64,000 nt of DNA. Origin: Cannabis sativa (Eukaryota > Streptophyta > Magnoliopsida > Rosales > Cannabaceae). The stretch lies in the NCBI RefSeq assembly GCF_029168945.1, contig NC_083603.1, forward strand, positions 33,763,396 through 33,827,395, given 5' to 3'. The translations under genes were made by a program, and so were the position numbers. Shown here piece after piece: positions 10,871 through 22,030 of the stretch. Position 1 is the stretch's first letter, and each line of letters opens with the position of its first letter. A model generated the notes under the pieces. That model saw only the letters and a list, made by a program, of their open reading frames with translations, was not told where the DNA came from and made no database searches.

Positions 10871-11640
10871 AATAAAACTTAACTTTGATATGTGGTAGCA
10901 TTAATTGCATGCCCACATAAATTATTCACTTTAATAAACTATAAATTGAAAATATATCAAATATATATGTAAGAAAATTTGTACCTGGCGCACTCTAGAG
11001 AAGACTTCTAATTGCATGGTTTTCTCCTCTAGTGATGAGTGCGAAAGCCAAATGGGTAGCAACGGTTTGTCTTCCTTTTCCTTTTTTACTCCTCACTTAT
11101 CATATATGGTGGTACCAGATTATTCGTTTTCCTCTTATTGGCATTTCTGTATTCGTGTGGCTGGATCTGCAATCAATTTATTTAGAGCTTCGCGGTCTCT
11201 TTCAATGGCCAAATTTGTGATTGAGCTCTGGAATGTGAAGTATGGAATTGGTTTTGAGATTGTTGGAACCTTTGTGACAATTTATTGGGTTTTCTTCTCT
11301 ATGGCTCTATGGAGATTGGTCTTTCCTTTATCGGTTGCTGTCATATTCTGAGTTCGCACGCTCCAACCTCGGTGTTCTTCTTCAACGTGATCGTCTTATG
11401 CAACTCAAAGCAATATGTAATCACTTGTTTGGAATTTCGGTAACTTCTTTTGTCTGATTTATCTCAGGTTGGGGTTGAGAAAAAACTCTGTACTTCTGGG
11501 CAAGGTTGTTGATAATCTCTAACGGAGATTTGGACTGATTTTGGCTATCTTCTGAGTACGCAGGAGTTGATTTCTTGGTATACTCAACTTGTCACGTCAT
11601 GATTCTCCTCCAAAATCATAAAAATATTATAAAATACGTT
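10871..11640 (-). other. Tat-C 5' leader region
   Basis: In minus-strand terms this follows the PBS and would be leader RNA. No gag is present. A 111-codon plus-strand frame (11016-11351) has no recognisable domain and is not supported as a gene. Confidence 0.55.
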
Positions 11641-11657
11641 TCCCATAGACGGCGCCA
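11641..11657 (-). promoter_or_regulatory. Tat-C primer-binding site
   Basis: Minus-strand TGGCGCCGTCTATGGGA lies five bases from the LTR end. TGGCGCCGT... is the usual Tat/Athila-type PBS, generally attributed to tRNA-Asp. Confidence 0.82.
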
Positions 11658-11662
11658 ATTAT

Positions 11663-12332
11663 TGTCGAGCAAATTTTGACAACACCAGTTTTGTGCGAGT
11701 ATTCAAGAGCTGCTTGAATACCAAATAATAGATATGCGAGTACTCACTTTGAATAGCGAGTACTCAAACAGTATAGTGTATAATGTATGCGAGTATTGTA
11801 AATAGTATAAAATAGACACGGAAAAATATAGTGGTTCAGCAGGAGCTTCGGGCTCGGCCTGCCTAATCCACTGTTGAAAAGAGTACTCTAGCTCTGTTTT
11901 TTTATTCAGATCAGCCCCCCTTGAATGGAGGGGGAAGCCTCTACTTATAGGTAGTAGGCATCGGTTACAAATAATGGTCATAATGAGACCGTTACAAAAT
12001 AATAATGATAATGATAATAATTGACTTATTAATCAAATTAATTACAACGGTTATAAAATATGTGTAACGTTTGTCATGAATGCTCCTTGAATGCTTGACT
12101 GTTGACTTTCGTTGATTGGTATATGTATTTGCGTCTTTCCCTATTGATACAGCGACTTCATCAAATATGCGAGGTGTGCCTTTCTTAATATAGTGAGATC
12201 TCTTTTAGTTAATATTGCGAGATCCTTTCTTTCGGTACTGCGAGTACTATAATATTGCGAGTCACCTTCAATACAACGAGTTCTCTATAGACAAGTCTTT
12301 CTCGCGGGGAGGGTAGATTTATGCCTATAACA
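11663..12332 (-). repeat. Tat-C 5' LTR
   Basis: 670 bp; minus-strand ends TGTTATAGG...GCTCGACA. A TATA-like box (TATAAGTA on the minus strand, plus-strand 11942-11950) is followed by a region rich in GCGAGTACTC repeats, several within 11695-11795 and again near 12240. The PBS lies beyond its 11663 end. The plus-strand flank after 12332 is a TA-rich run, so a target duplication cannot be judged. Confidence 0.85.
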
Positions 12333-14368
12333 TATATATATATGATCTTCTAGGCTTATATATATAGTAGAGTAGTAAGTGTGAATTGTCAAAAAAAAAA
12401 AAAAAAAAAAACAGGATGAATTGAAAGTTACATGAGAGTAGTAAAATGATAAATAACAAAATTTCATGATCATTCTCACATTTTAAAATTTCAATATCAT
12501 CATATTCATATCTGAAATTGGTGGTTTATAATAGGTCAGGTATCTATTATTAATCACCAATTTATTTTATATTGATTATTACATGACATGCATTATGTGT
12601 ACTTGTAAATATTAATTCTTGGATATGAGGTAATTGGTTGGTTGTGTTGTGCCTTCATTTATTTTATATAACTTTCATGGAAGGGCATATTTATTTTATA
12701 TAACTTTCATGGAAGGGCATACACATAGTGACTTGTACAAAAATATACTACACATTAGTATAGCAATAATCGTAAATATCAAATTTTACATAATTTAATT
12801 TAATAATCATTATAAAATATTGATAACTATTTATTATAAAGTGCTATTTTATCATGATGACAAACACTATTAGTGCCTAATAATTTTTTTAAAAAAATAT
12901 GTTAGCATATTGCTCCTTCGTTAAGTTTTATCGGACAACTCCATAAAATATTCCCATACACTTAATATGATGATGCCACATTATGACACGCCGACCAAAG
13001 TATTGAGCAGTCTAAACCATTGTACAAAGTTTTAGTTTTTTTTTTTTAAAAAAAAAAAATTATTTTTATTTCTATCATACATACATAAATAAAAAGTTTA
13101 TTTTATTTATAACTGAAAGCTTAAAATGGATCTTTAAAAAAAAGTTGGTAATAAAATTGTAATGCACATTTAATTTTTTTAAAAAAATTGTAATGCACAC
13201 AAATTAAAAATATGTTTTTAGAAAAAAAAAAAAAAAGGTTTAGAACGTATCTGAAAAACGTTGGTAATGTGCACGAATTTTGTTTTGTTTTTTTTTTTTT
13301 AATAAATGTTTTATTTTTAAATTTTTGCTGAAGACGTCCAAAATATTTGGGCCAGTCTTGTAACAACTTGTTAATTCTATTTTAACTTATTTTTTGTCTT
13401 GTGCAATGGGGTAAATTTTTTATTTTTAATTTTTTAAAAAATTAAAAGAGCTAAATATATAAGCATTAGTTTATAATATTTTGGCCAAAATTAACACAAA
13501 TTATTAAATACCATAAGGTGGATATAGTCTAGTAAAAGTTCTAATTTTATCAATACTAGATAAGGTTAGCACGTGCAATGTAGGTGTCTAACTCATCTTA
13601 TTACATTTTATTTTTATTTTTATTTGCATAATTTTAATTTTATAAATAATTATAATAAAAATCTAAATTTGACATCTTAATTGTAGTATAAATTAAAAAT
13701 TATAAATTATAAAATATATATTTTATTATTATACAAGAGTAAGAACAAATTTTTAAATTTAGTATTTTAGTTATATACAAGTATAGCCATATATATATAA
13801 GACGATCAATATTTTAATATATTTTACATACTATTTATATAATTGTACATAGTTTTTATATTAACTGATATATAAAAATTTAAAAAAAAAAACAACTATT
13901 TTAAAATTGTTGCATAAGTATTAGATTTATTTATTTTATATAATAAGCATCTTAGAGAAAATAAGAAAATCAAATTAATAAAATTTTCAATTAAAAAGGA
14001 AGAACTAATAGAGTTTTTAATTGTGTAATAATAATAATACAAAATAATAAGGATAAAAGTTAAAATAAGAAAGTTTTTTGTTTATTATGGTTAAGTGTTT
14101 TAAAAAGTAGATGAGCTAGTAAAAGAAAAAATATTAAATTTTTCTTTTTATTACTGTACAATGAGAATTATCAAAATATCATATTCTCTTAATAATAATT
14201 TATTTGACTTTTCAAAGATGTATATATATATATATATATATGTCATTAGGTTATATTTTATACTTTATTAATATCAATGTAATTATATATTATTATGAAG
14301 GTCAAAAGTGGTATGTAATATCACACCATTACCACACTTTTACAATAGTAAGAAATAAAATAATTTTT
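12333..14368. other. AT-rich intergenic DNA without recognisable genes
   Basis: About 2 kb of low-complexity AT-rich sequence with (TA)n at 12332-12344 and 14221-14241, a 22-base A run near 12391, and poly-T/poly-A runs near 13030 and 13290. No frame longer than 81 codons exists and none resembles a protein. It may be the original host DNA around the transposon stack, or a fully decayed element. Confidence 0.6.
12657..12720. repeat. Perfect 32-bp tandem duplication
   Basis: Two identical 32-bp units (12657-12688 and 12689-12720), each ending in CATGGAAGGGCAT. The exact identity suggests a recent replication-slippage duplication. Confidence 0.95.
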
Positions 14369-14371
14369 TAA

Positions 14372-14614
14372 GGGCTCGTTTGGAACGCCGTATTAGGTCG
14401 TATTGTATTGTATTATATTATATTGAATTGGATTATATATCATATTTTTATATAAGACTATGTTAAACTTTAATTTATACTAAAATATCATATATTTAGG
14501 TGTTCATAAAAGTTAATACCACATATAGTTTTACATAAAAATATTACATAAAGTACAATTCAATATAATACAATATAATACAATACTACCTAATATGGCG
14601 TTCCAAACGAGCCC
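14372..14614. mobile_element. Tourist-like MITE (PIF/Harbinger type)
   Basis: A 243-bp AT-rich element bounded by long inverted repeats of about 58 bp beginning GGGCTCGTTTGGAACGCC, with only a few mismatches between the arms, and flanked by direct TAA (14369-14371 and 14615-14617). A 3-bp TAA/TTA duplication and GGG-starting TIRs are the signature of Tourist/Harbinger MITEs. It has no coding capacity and would be mobilised by a Harbinger transposase in trans. Confidence 0.9.
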
Positions 14615-14617
14615 TAA

Positions 14618-15725
14618 TATATCTATAACAATAGGACTTGTTTTTGTTTTTTCCGCTTTCTTTCCCTTTTTTTTTTTTTTAATTTATGTATTTTTATTTA
14701 TTTATTTATTAATTTTTTTTAACTTTTATGATATTATTTAATTATTATTTTTTATTTTTATTTATTTGTTCTTTTTTTATTTAATTTATTTTTTTGAATT
14801 TTGAATTTTTTATTTATTTGTTATCTTTTTATTTTTTTATGTAGAACTAAGGGAATCACATAGTGCAGATTCTTTTTTACACCTTCGGTTATTTTTGACA
14901 ATTCTAAAAATCATGTGTCAGCTATATGGGTCTTATATCTCAGTCCATTAATTGGGCCATCAATAACAATAATCTTATTTTTTATTTCTTATGAATGAAT
15001 TTTTTTTCTTTTCTGTTAATTTTTAAAATGATCTTTTGTATTATATATTTTTTTTGCTCGTAAAATATTTTTTGTTTTTTATTAGTAATTTTTTTTTTAA
15101 TTTTATGAATGATCTTTTTTTTTTTCCCCTTAAAATCATGAAAAATATATACGTTAGTATTTTCCTTATTAAGTACATATCTTTATTTATTTTAATTAAA
15201 AAATTAACTTTTTTTTATTATACATAACTTCGTAAGTTGGTTTAGTTCTTTTTTAATTTTGTCTTATTTATATTAGCTATATATAGTTAATTGTTAGGAT
15301 TATTTTTAAAAATATACGTCAAATATAAAATAATTACAAAAATAACTTAATAAATTTCAATTACAATAATATCTTGCTACGTAATTAAAAAATACCTTAA
15401 TTTCAAAATATTATGCATGAAATGAAATTAATCCCAAAATTCTTTTTTTATTTTAATTTTCCTGCATTTCTAAAGTAACCTTTTGGTTACTTATAATGTT
15501 GATAAGAAACCTAACTTTTTCATAAAAAGTATCACTTTAATATTATATAATTTTAGATACATTTTAGTTACGTCTAAAACTTATATATTTGAGTAACTCT
15601 AATAATCAATTAATTATTTAGGTTACATTAATATATTTGAGTAACTTTCAAGTTTATTTTCGAAAATCATGAGTTGTCATCAAGTAAACTACCATTTTAG
15701 TAAACTGTATTTAAAAAAAAAAAAT
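14618..15725. other. AT-rich DNA, nothing recognised
   Basis: T-rich and A-rich runs, no coding frame with family resemblance, no clear repeat boundaries. It ends in a run of A beside the Tat-B LTR. Confidence 0.6.
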
Positions 15726-15959
15726 TGTTGACCGAGGTTTTCGGCAACCGATTTAATAATATATATAAGAAAGCTGTAGGAAGTTTAATGCATGAGATTT
15801 TTACGTGGTTGGAGCATTAACGAGCCTTAGTACACGAGTCTTTGTTATTTATGAGATTATTTATTACAGAGAATGTTCTTGGTGGATATCACTCCTATTT
15901 ACTCTCTTTAACTCATATGAACCCAGAATTCTCGACCCCTGTCTCAGTGTGTTTGGGGG

Positions 15960-15968
15960 TATTTATAG
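15960..15968 (-). promoter_or_regulatory. Tat-B LTR TATA box
   Basis: Minus-strand CTATAAATA, followed by CCCCC, at the expected place in a Tat LTR. It would drive antisense-direction read-out toward 15726. Confidence 0.6.
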
Positions 15969-16057
15969 TGTTTTTCTAGGGGGATCCCTAGAACTGAATC
16001 ACTTGTCTTTCTGTGCAGGTTCAATAGGGGCACATATTCCTAGTAGATGCAAAATAG

Positions 16058-17890
16058 TGTTGGAAATTATTTTACCAAGATCTTAGATCTACTCACAAGT
16101 ATGTTGTTTAACATCCTAAATATGAACTTTCTAAAACGATAATAAACACATATAAAGTTAAGGAAACCTTACATTGATTGCAGCAGAATAATATGTCTCC
16201 TTCCACTCAGATCTCTAACCCTTGTATTCTTTCTGTCGTAGAGTATTATCAAGATCTGAGCCCGAATGTCCTTCTCTTTGAATTTGATCCTTCACAATCT
16301 TCTAATATATTATTCAGGTACCACTTGCTGTGTGTGGGCACTACACTATCACTGGGAGGTTTCGAAATAATGAAGAAGAAAAGAGAGAGAGAGAGAGAGA
16401 GGTCGACTATAGAGAGAAAGTGGAAGGCTCAGTTTTTCTGAAAAGGCAATCTCTTGAATTACTGAAAAAAACTCTTAAAAACTCTTATTTTAGACTGAGC
16501 CATCACTTTCTATTAATAGGCAACTACTAGGTTTAGGTTAGTAATTATTTGTCATTAAAATAATGAAAATATTAATTGGAAAAACCCAATCAAGAGGCCG
16601 GCCATAGGTGTTAGTGGACCTCACTTGGATTTTGCAGTTTTCACAATTTTTATTTCTATTTTCTCACAAACGCCAATTTTCTAACTCTAACCATTTAGAT
16701 GCCAAAACTAATTATTTAATAACTAAAATAGATTATTAAATAATATTATCATTTAATATAATTATTAATTAGACATATAGAGTCTCTTAATTAAAAAAAT
16801 AAACCTAGAATCTCTTTTCTTTACAATTTCACCCCTGCTTAGTGAAAATTCACAAATTAGACATAGTCTAACTTTAGAATTATAATTGATTAATCATAAA
16901 TCAATTATTGAGTCTTACAAGCAGTATGGTCTTAACTAGAATGGGGACCATGGATCTATATTGCTGAGAAATTGGAATTGCACTCTTAGACTTATATAGA
17001 GCATTCTATATGTTTCACGATATAGATATGCTATCTCACTTAACCATTGTTATAATCTTAATGTGATCAAAGATCCTCTATATAGATGATTTACATCGAG
17101 ATGGGATAAATTTACCGTTTTCACCCCTCAATTTATTTGGCCCCTTAAAACACTTAGCTACCTGTAAATGATGTTTTAGTGATCTAAGAAATAGTCACTG
17201 AAACAAGAGCTCATCCCTTTACTTCTTTTTAGCTAACCTCGAAGGGAATCATCACTTGACTTCTATACACCAGTAGAAGCTATAGATTCCATATTTATAT
17301 TCAGCGCTCCCACTCAATCATACTATCATGTTCCCAAAATATACGTATCACCCTGACCTAAAAGTAGGCTTAACTAATAAATCAAAGAACATGAATAGCA
17401 CTCCTGAGATTGAGCCTAAGCATATCAGGATTTAGATTCTTTTAATCTAAGATCAACTAGTGATATTGAGTTGGACAGATACAATGGTAAGTTTATAATA
17501 TCTTGACTAAGTTCAATATCGGTCCAGTCCAATGTATACTCCATACATTCGAAACTAGTATACTTTACCAATGTCCTGGAAAGAACATAAAACTTACTCC
17601 AAGTGTAAGTATACATCATCGCTGATTATCACATCAGTGTAAATCCAAAACACTGATTAAACAGGGACTTAGTCTTTTGAATCATATAATCACAATCACA
17701 TTCCACTGTTTTGACAGTACTGTAATTGTGAATAAATATATGTTTTGGACTTAACTGATTTTGTGCATATATTAAATATATATTAAACCATAAGCATGAA
17801 AAGTTCATGCAAACATAAATCACTTCAAATTTCTTAGATTGATAACTAATCAGATTGTAATGAGTTTTATTTAGGGCACAAAACCCAACA
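16058..17890 (-). repeat. Solo LTR of the Angela-like family
   Basis: 1833 bp, homologous end to end with the E1, E3 and E4 LTRs. It has TG...CA ends and is flanked by direct AATAG at 16053-16057 and 17891-17895. A single LTR with a perfect target duplication is the product of LTR-LTR recombination that removed the interior. A GA microsatellite lies at about 16382-16403. It is more diverged than the E3 copies, so it is probably older. Confidence 0.93.
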
Positions 17891-18324
17891 AATAGGACAT
17901 GCATGACCTATACCGTAGGTATCTTAGGAGTTAGGTGGATATAATCTTTTATCCCTTCTTGATTGATGTGATCCCTCATAAAGTAGCCGTCACTAGCCTT
18001 ATTAATCACAGCGTAATAGCTGGAAAAGAGGGGTTACGTCGTCACACATATTGCTTATGGCAGTTCCAATACGTTTTCTCCCATGCGGCATTAAATACGA
18101 GGTGACTGTTCAAATAGAGTCCAGTACATCCCGGAGATGCCTTAGCATGGTCCTGGTCTACGGGAGTACGTGCAGCCTTCTCACATCTTCTCCGGGAGTT
18201 ATCTTCTCACTGACACTCCTGTTGCCAAAGACTTAGTCAATTTCTTTAAGATTTGAGCCTCTCAGCTCCACATGTCGTTGTTGTACTGGTCCACGTATTT
18301 TGGGAAAAATAGAGGGCAACATTT

Positions 18325-20220
18325 TGTTGGAAATTATTTTACCAGGATCTTAGATCTACTCACAAGTATGTTTATTAACACCCTAAATATGAACTTTCTA
18401 AAATGATGAAATAACACATATAAAGTTAAGGAAACCTTACATTGGGTGCAGCGGAATAATATGACTCCTTCCGTTCAGATATCTAGCCCTTGATTCCTTT
18501 CTGTAGCAGAGCATTATAAATATCTGAACCTGGATCTCTTTCTCTGAATCTTTGATGCTGAAACTCCTTCTTACTGAAAGTCTTTCTTCACGATCTTCCT
18601 CACTATGATTGAGGTATCACTTGCTGTGTGTGGGCACTACTCATACACTAAGGTAATTTCGAAATTTAAGGAAGAAGAAAGAGAGAGTGGGTTCGGCCAA
18701 AGATAGGGAGAGAGAAGGCTCAGGTTTTTCTGATTCAGAAAGTGTTAGAAAAAAGTGTAATTTTCCTGAAGCCTTCACTATCTATTTATAGCATTCCACT
18801 AGGGTTAGGTTTGAATTATTTGGCATTAAAATAATGAAAATATCAGAGGTAAATTCCTATAAAAGTGGCCGGCCCTATACTAGTTGATTTGGGCCTCACT
18901 TTTTGCAATTTTGCAGTTTTATCTTTTCTGCATCTGATTTTCTAAAAAATGCCAATTTTCTAATTCAACCATTTAAATGCCAATTCTAACTATTTAACAA
19001 CTACAAATAATTATTAAATAATATTGTCATTTATCATATTTATTAATTGAACCATACAAAATATCATAATTAACAAATATGCCCCTAAAACTCTTTCTTT
19101 ACAATTTCGCCCTTACTTAGTGAAAAATTCACAAATAGACATAGTCTAACTAGAGAATTATAATTGATTAATCAAAACCAATTACATGAGTCTTACAAGC
19201 AATATTATCTCAACTAGTGCGGGGACCATGGGTCTATATAACCGAGCTTCCAATAAGTAGATCAAGAATTTAGCACTAAAATTCACTAACTTATTAATTC
19301 TTCGTTGAATCCACGCATAGAACTCAGAATTGCACTCTCAGTATATAGAATGCTCTATATGTTCCACCATATAGACACATCATTAGTTATCCATTGTTAT
19401 AATCCTAATTTGATCAATGATCCTCTATATGAATGATCTACACTGTAAAGGGATTAGATTACCGTTACACCCTACAATGTATTTTATCCTTAAAACACTT
19501 GACCCCGTATAAATGATATTTCAGCTTAAGTGAAATGAGTACTCCACCATTTATGTTCGTTTGGTCAAGCTTGAAGGAGATCATCCTTTGCTTACTATTC
19601 GCCAGATAGAAGCTATAGATTCCATGTTTATGATAGCGCTCCTACTCAATTGCACTACCGTGTTCCCAAAATGTACGTATCACCCTGACCTAAAAGTAGG
19701 CTTAACTAACAAATCAAAGAACACGAATAGCCTCTCGAGATTGAGCCTAATCATTTCAGGATTAAGATCACTTGATCTAGGATCAACTAGGCGATATTGA
19801 CTTGAATAGATATTACGGTAAGTTTAATAAATCTAAGTCAAAGTTCAATATCGGTCCCTTTCGATGCATACTCCATGCATCCAACCTGAGCTTTACTTTA
19901 ACCAATGTTCTGGAAAGAACATAGTATTTCTCCAAATACAAGTAAACTCTTGTTGTAGATTATCATATCAGTAAAACCCTATGTCTGATAAATCTAGGAA
20001 ACTTTATTCACATAGTCATGTTTACTTTCCAATGTGTTGACAGCACAATAAACAGGATCAAGTATGTGGAAAGGGTTTCAGATGAATTTATACATTATGT
20101 ACATATAATCATGAAATAAATCATGTGAACCATGCAACATTAAATGTTATTTCTGATCTATATTAATAAGTAAATCTGATTATATTGAAATGAGTTTTAT
20201 TTAGGGCATAAAACCCAACA
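18325..20220 (-). repeat. E3 3' LTR
   Basis: 1896 bp, TG...CA ends. It differs from the 5' LTR by scattered substitutions and by retaining a 45-bp segment (about 18821-18865) that is missing from the 5' copy. Confidence 0.93.
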
Positions 20221-22030
20221 AACTCCCACTTGCACTAATATAAAACAAAAAGTGCGTTTCAAATAATCTCAACACCTTGATATACAAATCAAGTGTAGTA
20301 GTAGTAAACTCCTCGTAATAGGATCTGAAAGGTTGAATTAAACACAACCTTTTCTCCACTATTACTCTTCCTTAATCACAAAATCATTGATAATGGGAAA
20401 TTCCTCTCTATATGTCTACTCTCTTGGGATACTGTATTCTATATCTTTGGCAACTACTTTTGGTTAATCAGGAAATTAACACTAGTAGTTTAAGGCAATT
20501 TGGAATGGTGCCAAAGAGGTATAGAACTTTCCTTAGACTGAATAAGTACCTTTCCTGCAACCTTTACATTCAGTCCTTCTCTGGTAGACCAAGAGACTTC
20601 AGATAGGTTTTTACACTTCTCCAAAATCACTAGTAATCACCATCTTATCAGAAAGATTTACTAGCACAAAGGCAAATTTCGAAATCTGATATGGTGTAGT
20701 CTAAGAGTTTTAAACACACCCTTATAGACCAACATATAGTTCCTCTTCTTAATCTTAAGATTTACTTGATTGTCTTCCAATATTCTTCTCCTGAATTAAT
20801 CTGATACCTACTCATTACTCCCACTCAACAGTAGGTGTCTGGTCTAAGGCATACAAAAGTAAATCTAAGACCTCTCACTGTTGTTATAAGAAATTCTTTC
20901 ATGGCTTTATCTTTTCTGGAATAGTTAAAACTTTTCCTTAGATAAATAAAATCTATACCTAAGAAGTTGTGAAGCTTCTATAGATTGCCATTAGAAAGAA
21001 AATGCTTCAGCATCTTACTAAAGTAAGTTGCTTGCATTAGAGTAAGTAATTACCAAGTATACCATAAGCCATAGGTTTCGATAAACTCAAACCTATAATA
21101 CTAGGAACAGGAAGTTTTGTTAAGTCCATAGAATAGACTTATAAACGAAAATTTCCTTTTATGTCCTTGTAATAGAAAACTTTAGGTTACTCCATGTGAA
21201 TGGATTAAACCATAGTTCTATTGGCTTTCTTCTTAGTTTCTTATCTTGACAATCCATTACTTGTTTAAACTCACAATGGATTTTAATCACTAGTGTCTCC
21301 CAAGTCATAAGAAGATGAGTTCCTAGAAACTCTCCCACTACGACAAGGTACCGTGAATTATGTCTAAGAAAACTAAACGGTATTAACCTCTTTGGTTGTG
21401 ACAAGAGAGGCAGTGGGATCATCATATGTCAAATACGATGATAGAACACTTTTGGAATCAAGAAAAAATATCTCCTTTATTTGCTACTTTATTTTCAGAC
21501 TTAGTCATTTTCTTAGAAAAGTAGTATTTGTTTGAACAAACACTTTCTTATCTATTGACTATGGGATGGTCCACCCCTAATCACTTAGAATAGCTAACAA
21601 ACCATGGTTAACAGTTCTAGCTTTTCTTAAGATTTTGATTAGGTCATCCATGAATCTAGTAATTATTTACATTAAGTATACAACCATTACATCATTCTGA
21701 AATTGTATTACCATAGAAGGATTTAGGCAACGACTAGTAACTAATCATCAATATGCAAATCGAAATTTCTGAGGAGGTAAGTTTGGATATAATTCAAAAA
21801 TCAATTTAATGATCTTTGAACTGCATATCTACTAACTATTTCTCCACCCCTATCAGTTCGCAAGATCTTTAACCACTTACCTTAATGGTTTTAACCATTG
21901 CTAGAAATTAATGAAATTTTTCAAACATTTCAAATTTCTTGCTAAAAGGTATAATCTAGAGTTATCGTTTGAAGAATACAACGAAAAACTCATATTGACC
22001 CCTGAATGTACATCCATCTGCGAATGAGAT
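20221..22030 (-). pseudogene. pol: E3 interior, 3' part: decayed copia integrase to RNase H
   Basis: The polypurine tract AAGTGGGAGTT (minus strand) adjoins the LTR at 20221-20232. Further in, minus-strand remnants include an integrase motif with KILRTDRGGE wording near 21842-21872 and an RNase H stretch with TRPDTCY...MSRYQ...NPGEEHWKA wording near 20770-20860, both typical of Tork/Angela pol. The only open frame (21159-21425, 88 codons) has a counterpart in E4 (61173-61406). Everything else is interrupted by stops. Confidence 0.75.

Larger units (their letters stand above)
7971..12332 (-). mobile_element. Tat-C: non-autonomous Tat-like LTR element
   Basis: Read on the minus strand: complete 5' LTR (12332-11663), PBS TGGCGCCGTCTATGGGA, about 3.6 kb of internal DNA without gag or pol, a polypurine tract and only the first 88 bp of the 3' LTR (8058-7971). 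The PBS type is the one usual in Tat/Athila gypsy elements. The interior is dominated by two tandem-repeat arrays. Movement would have depended on proteins from another Tat element. The 3' LTR was lost where it joins Tat-A. Confidence 0.8.
15726..18321 (-). repeat. Tat-B 3' LTR, interrupted by a solo copia LTR
   Basis: Outer pieces 15726-16057 and 17896-18321 join to an LTR of about 0.75 kb with minus-strand ends TGTTGCCC...GGTCAACA. A minus-strand TATA box (CTATAAATA, plus-strand 15960-15968) and the following motifs match the U3-R-U5 layout of Tat-lineage LTRs. The sequence beyond 18321, after removing E3, is a polypurine tract (35311-35325), so this is the 3' LTR of a minus-strand element whose interior lies to the right. 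No PBS-like sequence lies left of 15726, as expected for a 3' LTR. Confidence 0.75.

Noticed and set aside
11016..11351. 111-codon plus-strand ORF
   Set aside because: Lies antisense in the Tat-C leader, with no domain, no promoter-like context and unusual composition; most likely chance.
13121..13366. Small ORFs rich in Phe/Lys/Ile in AT-rich DNA (also 15036-15227 and 56388-56746)
   Set aside because: Low-complexity translation of T/A runs; no similarity and no start context.
14618..15725. Search for a gene remnant or further MITE in the AT-rich gap
   Set aside because: No inverted repeats with target duplication and no protein-like frame found by eye.
18051..18236. 61-codon ORF
   Set aside because: Falls inside the Tat-B LTR; no domain.
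20412..20606. 64-codon ORF on the plus strand
   Set aside because: Antisense to the decayed E3 pol region; shadow frame.
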